NCBI GenBank assembly: GCA_020851615.1
Contig: JADZCL010000146.1
Location: forward strand, 1-12,224
Length of the DNA stretch: 12,224 nucleotides
Reading direction: 5' to 3'
From: Rubrivivax sp.
GTDB taxonomy: Bacteria > Pseudomonadota > Gammaproteobacteria > Burkholderiales > Burkholderiaceae_C
Made by a program: the position numbers and the translations under genes
In this document: positions 7,006 to 12,224 of the stretch, piece after piece
Layout: every line of letters begins with the position of its first letter
Numbering within the stretch: position 1 is the stretch's first letter
The notes under the pieces: model-generated
What the model saw: the letters and a program-made list of their open reading frames with translations, nothing else
Databases searched by the model: none
Told to the model about the DNA's origin: nothing

Positions 7006-8241
7006 ATGCCTGCTGCCCACGCTCCCGATTCGCGCTACGCCTGGATGCGTCTGCTGCTGACACTGGTGGTGATGACCATCGGCTCGGCCGCGATGTACGT
7101 GATCCCGGTCGTGCTGCCGACGGTGCAGGCGGAATTCGGTGTCGCGCGTGCCGACGCCTCGCTGCCCTACACGGCGATGATGATCGGCTTTGGCCTGGGC
7201 GGGATCTGGATGGGGCGCCTGGCCGACCGCCACGGGGTGATGTGGCCGCTCCTGATCGGTGCGGTCGGCCTGAGCTGCGGCTTCCTGGCCGCCGGCCGCG
7301 CCGACAGCATCGAGGCCTTCAGCCTCTGGCACGGGCTGCTGCTGGGCTTCTTCGGTTCGTCGGCGAGCTTTGCGCCGCTGCTGGCCGACACCTCCTTGTG
7401 GTTCGTGCGCCGACGCGGCATTGCGGTGGCGGTGTGCGCCAGCGGCAACTACGTCGCCGGCACCATCTGGCCGCCGATCGTGCAGCACTTCGTGGCCGAT
7501 CAGGGCTGGCGCGCGACCTACCTGGGCATGGCGGCTTTCTGCGCCTTCTCGTTGCCCTTGCTGGCGCAGTTCCTGCGCGCGCGGCCGCCGGCGCTGCAGG
7601 CCCAACCCGCGGCGCTGCAGCGCGGGGCCGCGCCCGGGCAGCGGCCATTCGGCCTCAGCCTGAACCAGGCCCAGGTGCTGCTGTGCATTGCCGGCACCGC
7701 CTGCTGTGTGGCGATGGCCATGCCGCAGGTGCACATCGTCGCCTACTGCGCCGACCTCGGCTTCGGCGCGGCGCGCGGGGCGCAGATGCTGAGCCTGATG
7801 CTGGGCCTGGGCATCGTCAGCCGGCTCGCGTCGGGCGCCATCTGTGACCGCATCGGCGGCCTGCGCACGCTGCTGCTGGGCAGTTCCCTTCAGGGGGTGG
7901 CGCTGCTGCTCTTCCTGCCCTTCGACGGCATGGTGTCGCTGTACGTGATCTCCGGCCTGTTCGGCCTCTTCCAGGGCGGAATCGTGCCGAGCTACGCGAT
8001 CATCGTGCGCGAGCACTTCCCGCCGGCGCAGGCCGGCGCGCGGGTGGGGACGGTGATGATGTTCACCCTCTTCGGCATGGCGCTGGGTGGCTGGATGTCG
8101 GGCAAGGTGTTCGACCTCACCGGCAGCTACCACGCCGCCTTCGTGAACGGCGTCGCGTGGAACCTGCTCAACCTCTCGATTGCCGGCTTCCTGCTCTGGC
8201 GCACGCTCGGGCCGCGCCTGGGGCCGGCGCGCCCGGCCTGA
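7006..8241 (+). CDS. MFS transporter (monocarboxylate / oxalate-formate antiporter-like)
   Basis: Major facilitator of 411 residues with about twelve membrane helices. The loop 2-3 signature is GRLADRHG (70-77), its second-half counterpart is GAICDRIGG (277-285), and a cytoplasmic loop rich in Pro, Ala and Gln lies at about 191-218. The overall pattern is closest to the OFA/monocarboxylate carrier branch, which moves small organic acids; this is judged by eye. The ATG at 7006 places TM1 at about 14-38; a GTG at 6967 in the same frame would overlap the EamA gene. No good Shine-Dalgarno is visible, so it may be translated by coupling to the gene 19 bp upstream. Its end is 9 bp from the convergent end of the ProQ-Ldh2 gene, whose dehydrogenase half might act on the transported compound. 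Confidence 0.9.
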   Translation: MPAAHAPDSRYAWMRLLLTLVVMTIGSAAMYVIPVVLPTVQAEFGVARADASLPYTAMMIGFGLGGIWMGRLADRHGVMWPLLIGAVGLSCGFLAAGRADSIEAFSLWHGLLLGFFGSSASFAPLLADTSLWFVRRRGIAVAVCASGNYVAGTIWPPIVQHFVADQGWRATYLGMAAFCAFSLPLLAQFLRARPPALQAQPAALQRGAAPGQRPFGLSLNQAQVLLCIAGTACCVAMAMPQVHIVAYCADLGFGAARGAQMLSLMLGLGIVSRLASGAICDRIGGLRTLLLGSSLQGVALLLFLPFDGMVSLYVISGLFGLFQGGIVPSYAIIVREHFPPAQAGARVGTVMMFTLFGMALGGWMSGKVFDLTGSYHAAFVNGVAWNLLNLSIAGFLLWRTLGPRLGPARPA

Positions 8242-8254
8242 GCTGGCGCTTCAG
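8238..8254. terminator. Small hairpin at the MFS / ProQ-Ldh2 convergent junction
   Basis: The arms CTGAGC and GCTTCAG pair as 6 bp with one bulged T around a TGGC loop, taking in both convergent stop codons. A GCCCGGC direct repeat flanks it (8231-8237 and 8254-8260). It is weak and lacks a T-tract; it is recorded mainly because the two other convergent junctions here also carry hairpins. Confidence 0.25.
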
Positions 8255-10317
8255 CCCGGCTGTGCGAGCGCACGCAGCGTGTCTTCGGCCAGCCCCAGCC
8301 GCCCGGCGGCCTGCACCAGCTCGGCCCAGGTCGTGGCGTCGATCGGGATCCCAGCCGCGCTGCGCTGCGCATGATGGGCGCGCTCGGGGTCGCCGGGCAG
8401 CAGCACGGCGGCGTCGGGCGCGGGCGGCGAGGCCTTCAGCCAGTCGGCAAAGGCGCGCGCCTGCTGCGCCAGATGGGCTGCCGTGCCCAGCCGCTCGGGG
8501 TCGACGACGAAGCTCAGCATGTTGTTGATGATGCCCTCGCCAGTCGGCAGCTCGTGCAACGTCAGCCCGCCGGTGAGCGCACCGGCGAGGATTTCGCAGA
8601 CCAGCGCCAGGCCGTAGCCCTTGTGGCCCCCGAAGGGCAGCAGGGCACCGTGTGGCTCGCGGAACATCGTGCCCGGGTCGCGCGTGGGGCGGCCGGTCTC
8701 GTCGATCAAAGCGCCGTGGGGCACCGGCTTGCCGCGGTTGAGCGCCACGCGCACCTTGCCCAGTGCGATGCGGCTGGTGGCGAAGTCCAGCACCAGCGGG
8801 CCATTGCCTTCGCCCAGCGGGATGCCCACGCACATCGGGTTGGTCGCGAAGCGGGCGTCGGTGCCGCCAAAGGGCGCCACATGCGGGCGCGAGATGACGT
8901 TGACGAAGTGGATGGACACCAGCCCCGCGGCCAGGCACTGCTCGGCATAGGCGCCGATGCGTCCGAGGTGGTGGGTGTTGGCCAGGCCGATGACGGCCAC
9001 GCCGTGCAGGCGGGCGCGCTCGATGCCCAGCTGCATCGCCTGCACGCCGATCGCCTGCCCGTAGCCTGCCTGTCCGTCCAGGGTCAACAGCGCCCCGTGG
9101 TCGGTGCGCACCACGAACGACTGGTTGACGCGCAGCGTGCCGGCCTGCAGGTTGCGCACGTATCGCGGCAGCATGCCCACGCCGTGCGAGTCGTGCCCGC
9201 GGAGGTTGGCCTCGACGAGGTGCTGTGCAACCTGCGCCGCTTCGGTCGCTGAGGAGCCACCTTGCTCGAGGATGGCCTGCGCGACCCGCTGCAAGGCGGT
9301 TGCCGGCACGAGGAGATCTGGTGCAGCCTCTGGCCTGGGTGCGCGCGGCGGCTGCGGCGCGGCCGCAGGTGCTGCGCGCGGCGTGCGCTGCGGGCGGGTG
9401 CTGCGCTGGGCATGGCCGCGCTCGTGCGCCGGCATGGGTTCACGCCCGGCACCCGGCCCGCGGCGCTCGTCGCGTCGTGGCGCGGGGCGCTCTGGCGACG
9501 TTGCGAAGGCCGGCTCGCGGTTGTGGGCGGCCTGACGCTGCGCGGCGTCCTGCCGGGCCTGCGCCAGTTGCTCTTCCAGCGCAGCGGGGGTGAGCCCCTT
9601 CAACGCGCAGAAGTTGGCCTTGGTCAGCGTGCTGCTCTCGAAGTCGCGCAGCAGCCGGGCCCGGTCACGCCGCGCGGCGTCATCGGGATGCGCGGCCACC
9701 GGCTCGCGTGGGGCAGGCCTGCGCGGCGCGTCCTGCGGTCCGTGCGGGGCAGGGGCCTGGCGTCGGGCCGCACCCTCGTGGCCACGCTCGGCCTGCCGCG
9801 CCGCGCGGCGTGCTTCCTGCATCTGGGCTTCACGCTCCTTGCGCTGCGCACGGCGCCGCTCGACTTCCTGCGCGGCGGCGTCGCGATGCTCGGCGGCTAC
9901 CTCGCCGGCGGGCTGGCCGTCGAGGTCCAGGCGCTGCGGTTGCTGGGCCAGGGCAATCAGGTAGTTCGTGCTCGTCGTGTGCCGATGCAGGAAGGCCGAC
10001 AGCCCCTGGCGCGTGAACACTCCCGGCGCACGCGCCTGCACGTCGGCCTGGATACGCAGCTTCAATGGCCTTGCGGTGCCGCCGAACACGGCCGGAAAGC
10101 GGGCCTTCAACTCGCCGGCAACGGCGGCAAGGTCCGGTGCTGCCGGCCCGCGCCGCTTGGCACCCGGTGCGGCCGATGCGGCTGCGTCAACCGGATCGGC
10201 GTCGAGCTTGGGCCTGTCGGCGGCGGTCGCTGCCGGCTGCACGCCTGGCGGCTCCGCTGCAGTGTCGGTGCCGTGCGCGGGTGCAGTGTCGTGCGGTGGG
10301 GATGGTTCGCTGTGCAT
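8251..10317 (-). CDS. ProQ/FinO RNA-chaperone - Ldh2 dehydrogenase fusion protein
   Basis: One open frame of 688 residues with two unrelated parts. Residues 1-60 are a Pro/Ala-rich tail. Residues about 62-175 match ProQ: LKARFPAVFGG, RPLKLRIQ, FLHRHTTSTNYL, RLDLDGQPAGEV, then a charged helix, as in E. coli ProQ (RPLKIGIF, YTSSWRYL, RVDLDGNPCGE). Residues 211-261 hold a helical segment (FESSTLTKANFCALKGL) that I recall from beta-type ProQ proteins. A basic Arg/Pro/Ala linker spans about 262-334. Residues 335-688 form a full-length Ldh2-family NAD(P)-dependent 2-hydroxyacid dehydrogenase or imine reductase: NLRGHDSHGVGM (371-382), ANTHHLGRIGAYAE (446-459), ATNP (491-494), DFATS (511-515), GGHKGYGLAL (563-572). 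An in-frame TAG seven codons upstream limits the start to the ATG at 10317. Internal starts at Met295 (9435) or Val337 (9309) could give a separate dehydrogenase. Substrate unknown. Confidence 0.88.
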   Translation of the reverse strand: MHSEPSPPHDTAPAHGTDTAAEPPGVQPAATAADRPKLDADPVDAAASAAPGAKRRGPAAPDLAAVAGELKARFPAVFGGTARPLKLRIQADVQARAPGVFTRQGLSAFLHRHTTSTNYLIALAQQPQRLDLDGQPAGEVAAEHRDAAAQEVERRRAQRKEREAQMQEARRAARQAERGHEGAARRQAPAPHGPQDAPRRPAPREPVAAHPDDAARRDRARLLRDFESSTLTKANFCALKGLTPAALEEQLAQARQDAAQRQAAHNREPAFATSPERPAPRRDERRGPGAGREPMPAHERGHAQRSTRPQRTPRAAPAAAPQPPRAPRPEAAPDLLVPATALQRVAQAILEQGGSSATEAAQVAQHLVEANLRGHDSHGVGMLPRYVRNLQAGTLRVNQSFVVRTDHGALLTLDGQAGYGQAIGVQAMQLGIERARLHGVAVIGLANTHHLGRIGAYAEQCLAAGLVSIHFVNVISRPHVAPFGGTDARFATNPMCVGIPLGEGNGPLVLDFATSRIALGKVRVALNRGKPVPHGALIDETGRPTRDPGTMFREPHGALLPFGGHKGYGLALVCEILAGALTGGLTLHELPTGEGIINNMLSFVVDPERLGTAAHLAQQARAFADWLKASPPAPDAAVLLPGDPERAHHAQRSAAGIPIDATTWAELVQAAGRLGLAEDTLRALAQPG

Positions 10318-10374
10318 GGATGAGGCGGCGCGGCGCTAGGGTCGGTGCCGCGACCGAGGCGCGATTGTCCACCG

Positions 10375-10391
10375 GCTGGCCTATAGCCAGC
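10375..10391 (-). terminator. Hairpin at the stop of the methyltransferase-like gene
   Basis: A 6-bp perfect stem GCTGGC / GCCAGC with a 5-nt loop that includes the stop codon of the minus-strand gene at 10381. No T-run follows. It lies 58 bp before the ProQ-Ldh2 start, so it may weakly separate the two genes or merely be chance. Confidence 0.25.
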
Positions 10392-10860
10392 GCCGCACGC
10401 GCGCGCAGTAGCGCTCGTACTCGTCGCCGAAGATGCCATGCAGCACACGCTCTTCGGGTCGGATCTGCCAGCGCGTGATGTAGGCGACGAAGACGACTGG
10501 CCCGAGCAGGGCCGGCAGCGACGACAGCCAGACCGCCCAGGACAGCAGCAGCCCCATGCCGACGTACATCGGGTTGCGTGTGAGGCGATAGATGCCGCTG
10601 GTGACGAGGGCGGCGCTGCGCTGCGGCCGCAGCGGGTTGACCGTCGTGCGGTGGGCGCGGAAGGCGAGCAGGCCCAGCAGGTCGACGGCTAATCCGGCGG
10701 CGATCAGCAGCCCCACGGCGGCCAGCCGCAGCGCCGGGGGCAGCGGCCACGCGGGCGCCAGCCATGCGAGCACCCACATCAGGAGCGCCACGGCGGCGCC
10801 AACCAGGGGCGGCGGCAGCTTCAGCTCCAGCCAGGACAAGGATGCTGCAGGTTCGTGCAT
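10381..10860 (-). CDS. Isoprenylcysteine carboxyl methyltransferase-family membrane protein
   Basis: Small integral membrane protein of 159 residues with about four hydrophobic helices (roughly 18-35, 44-66, 98-117, 117-130). The C-terminal half carries the ICMT/PEMT-like SAM-binding signature: TSGIYRLTRNPMYVGM at 87-102 and EERVL, FGDEY, then YCARVRRWL to the end (136-159). Bacterial members are presumed SAM-dependent methyltransferases of unknown small hydrophobic acceptors; there is no prenylated-protein substrate in bacteria. The start ATG at 10860 lacks a strong Shine-Dalgarno. It is followed on the same strand by ProQ-Ldh2 after 63 bp and is divergent from the adenylate-forming gene. 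Family is secure, acceptor unknown. Confidence 0.87.
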   Translation of the reverse strand: MHEPAASLSWLELKLPPPLVGAAVALLMWVLAWLAPAWPLPPALRLAAVGLLIAAGLAVDLLGLLAFRAHRTTVNPLRPQRSAALVTSGIYRLTRNPMYVGMGLLLSWAVWLSSLPALLGPVVFVAYITRWQIRPEERVLHGIFGDEYERYCARVRRWL

Positions 10861-11000
10861 GGTGCGCGGGCAATTGTGCGCTGCGCGCGCCCCTCGTGCA
10901 GGCTGCGCCCCAGCGGGCGGCCTGATGCGGGGTGGGGTTGAGCGACGTCAACGTCATGATGCGTGGCGCGGGCGCCAATGCGCCTGGGGGGTGGTCGACC
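10861..11000. other. Divergent intergenic region with inverted repeat
   Basis: 140 bp separate the methyltransferase-like and adenylate-forming genes. It holds the inverted repeat GTTGA-GCGACG-TCAAC (10937-10952), whose minus-strand reading includes TTGACG, a good -35, but no acceptable -10 follows at 16-18 bp. Tandem in-frame ATGs at 10956 and 10959 are possible but less likely starts for the right-hand gene. It may be an operator, but the repeat is short enough to be chance. Confidence 0.35.
10986..10994 (+). promoter_or_regulatory. Shine-Dalgarno-like purine run before the adenylate-forming gene
   Basis: GGGGGGTGG ends 6 nt before the ATG at 11001 and favours that start over the in-frame tandem ATGs at 10956/10959, which are preceded by no purine-rich site at the right distance. 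Confidence 0.45.
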
Positions 11001-12224
11001 ATGAGTCTGGAGTTCGATCCCTGGCGCAGCATGACGACGGCGGTCGACGTGGTGGGCATGTCGCATGCGGTGCCGGCCCGCCTGGCGCAGGTGCAGGCGG
11101 CACGCCTGGCGGCGCTGCTGGCGGCGGCACGGCGTGCGCCCTGGCATGCCGCGCGGCTGGCGCCGTTTGCCGACGACGCACCGCTTGCCGCCTTGCCGGT
11201 GATGGACAAGGCGGCATTGATGGCGCACTTCGACGACGCACTCACCGACGCGGACGTCACGCTGGAGACTGCCCGCGCCTTCGTACGTGATCCGGCGCGC
11301 ATCGGCTGGCCGCTGGCGCGTCGCCACGCCGTGTGGGAGAGCTCGGGCAGCAGCGGCAGCCCGGGCCTGTTCCTGCACGATCCGGCGGCGCTCGCGGTCT
11401 ATGACGCGCTCGAGGCGCTGCGTCCGGCGATGGCCGATCCACGCGCCAGCTGGATGGGCGCAGCCCGCGGGTCGCGCACGGCCTTCGTTGGCGCAATCGA
11501 TGGCCACTTTGCCAGTCATGCCTCGCTGCAGCGGCTGCGCCGCCTCAACCCCTGGCTGGCGCCGACGCTGCGCAGCTTCTCCATCCTGCAGCCCATGCGC
11601 ACATTGCGGGCCGAACTCGACGCGTGGCAACCGGCACGGCTGGCCAGCTACCCGACCGCCGCCGCGCTGCTGGCCGCCCACCAGCAGCAGGGCCTGCTGC
11701 ACCTGCGCCTGGCGCAGGTCATGACCGGCGGTGAGACGCTGGGTGCCGCACAGCGCAAGGCGATCGCGGCGGCCTTTGGCTGCCCGGTGCGCAACAGCTA
11801 CGGCGCATCGGAGTTCCTGACCATCGCGGCCGAATGCGCGCACGAGGCGCTGCACCTCAACGCCGACTGGGCGCTCCTGGAGCCGGTCGACCGCGATCTG
11901 CGCGCGGTGCCCGAGGGCACGCTCTCGCACACGACGCTGCTGACCAACCTGGCCAACCATGTCCAGCCGCTGTTGCGCTACGACCTCGGCGACCGCGTGC
12001 GCTTCGTGCCCGGCCGCTGCGCCTGCGGCAGCCCGCTGCCGGTGATCGAGGTGCACGGCCGGCACGACGACGTGTTGCACGTGCGCAGCGTGCGCGGGCA
12101 GTGGGTCACGCTGTTGCCGCTGGCCCTGTCGACGGTGCTCGAGGACGAAGCCGGCGTGTTCGACTTCCAGCTCTGCCAGCGCGATGCGCGCACGCTGGTG
12201 CTGCGCCTGGGTGCCGAGGCCGGA
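11001..12224 (+). CDS. PaaK/F390-synthetase-like adenylate-forming enzyme (3' partial)
   Basis: 408 residues of an AMP-forming ligase that runs past the window edge; the family is about 430-450 long, so a short C-terminal piece is missing. Motifs in order: ATP-binding P-loop ESSGSSGSPG (113-122), VMTGGETL (240-247), NSYGASE (265-271), RYDLGDRV (326-333) and a Cys-x-Cys turn (GRCACGS, 338-344). These resemble phenylacetate-CoA ligase and coenzyme F390 synthetase relatives, including a clade known only as putative adenylate-forming enzymes. It would activate a carboxylic acid as the acyl-adenylate; acid and acceptor are unknown. The start is favoured by a purine run 6 nt upstream, and an in-frame TGA at 10923 bounds any longer version. 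No other phenylacetate-catabolic gene is in the window, so a PaaK role is not supported. Confidence 0.87.
   Translation, partial: MSLEFDPWRSMTTAVDVVGMSHAVPARLAQVQAARLAALLAAARRAPWHAARLAPFADDAPLAALPVMDKAALMAHFDDALTDADVTLETARAFVRDPARIGWPLARRHAVWESSGSSGSPGLFLHDPAALAVYDALEALRPAMADPRASWMGAARGSRTAFVGAIDGHFASHASLQRLRRLNPWLAPTLRSFSILQPMRTLRAELDAWQPARLASYPTAAALLAAHQQQGLLHLRLAQVMTGGETLGAAQRKAIAAAFGCPVRNSYGASEFLTIAAECAHEALHLNADWALLEPVDRDLRAVPEGTLSHTTLLTNLANHVQPLLRYDLGDRVRFVPGRCACGSPLPVIEVHGRHDDVLHVRSVRGQWVTLLPLALSTVLEDEAGVFDFQLCQRDARTLVLRLGAEAG

Noticed and set aside
6937..8133. Minus-strand 398-codon open frame opposite the MFS gene
   Set aside because: No membrane segments or domains and composition typical of an antisense shadow.
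4065..8241. Microcystin-degradation (mlr) cluster, with MlrC plus a transporter standing for MlrD
   Set aside because: The transporters are on the opposite strand, are separated by a copper chaperone gene, and no MlrA or MlrB homologue is present; MlrC homologues are common outside such clusters.
9262..10323. Plus-strand 353-codon open frame opposite the ProQ half of the fusion
   Set aside because: It mirrors the GC-rich codon pattern of the minus-strand gene, has no recognisable domain, and is antisense to clear ProQ motifs.
10821..12080. Minus-strand 419-codon open frame opposite the adenylate-forming gene
   Set aside because: Antisense shadow with low-complexity Arg/Gln/His content, while the plus strand has all the AMP-ligase motifs.
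11001..12224. Phenylacetate-CoA ligase of the paa pathway
   Set aside because: Only the broad fold and motifs match; no paa gene is adjacent and the sequence looks closer to uncharacterised F390-synthetase-like relatives.
1..12224. A CRISPR, toxin-antitoxin, phage-defence or mobile-element system
   Set aside because: No direct-repeat arrays, transposase or integrase motifs, target-site repeats, small toxin/antitoxin pairs or nuclease/helicase domains were seen on either strand.

Overview
This is a very GC-rich window with the look of a betaproteobacterial chromosome, probably order Burkholderiales. The pointers are strong G/C preference at third codon positions, a proteobacterial-type phosphatidylserine decarboxylase, the Rieske/S49 peptidase gene pair, a beta-type ProQ protein, and densely packed genes with very short gaps. 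Genus cannot be fixed from this stretch. No rRNA, tRNA, CRISPR array, insertion sequence or phage gene was seen, and base use is uniform, so nothing looks recently acquired.

Layout: (1) 1-2283, a plus-strand operon of a Rieske [2Fe-2S] protein (5' end outside the window), a membrane-anchored S49 (SppA-type) peptidase and phosphatidylserine decarboxylase, coupled by ATGA and TGATG stop/start overlaps. (2) 2308-3009, a minus-strand HAD-IB hydrolase whose catalytic motifs I and IV are damaged. (3) 3143-4048, a plus-strand metallo-beta-lactamase-fold hydrolase. (4) 4065-5555, a minus-strand MlrC-type M81 metallopeptidase, and 5703-5900, a minus-strand HMA copper chaperone with a MerR/CueR-like promoter (19-bp spacer, dyad) in front of it. 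(5) 6018-8241, a plus-strand pair of transporters (EamA/DMT, then MFS). (6) 8251-10317, a minus-strand 688-residue protein that joins an N-terminal ProQ/FinO RNA-chaperone region to a complete C-terminal malate/L-lactate dehydrogenase (Ldh2 family). (7) 10381-10860, a minus-strand isoprenylcysteine-methyltransferase-like membrane protein. (8) 11001-12224, a plus-strand PaaK/F390-synthetase-like adenylate-forming enzyme that runs off the right edge.

Most of this is ordinary housekeeping and metabolism: membrane lipid synthesis and membrane protein turnover, copper handling, transport and hydrolases. The unusual item is the ProQ-Ldh2 open reading frame, an in-frame joining of a post-transcriptional regulator to a metabolic oxidoreductase. 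It sits tail-to-tail, 9 bp away, with an MFS carrier of a type often used for small organic acids. Secondary points of interest are the catalytically degenerate HAD protein, the copper-type promoter on the small chaperone gene, the solitary MlrC homologue, and the hairpins lying across the tight convergent gene junctions. No gap between genes exceeds about 150 bp.
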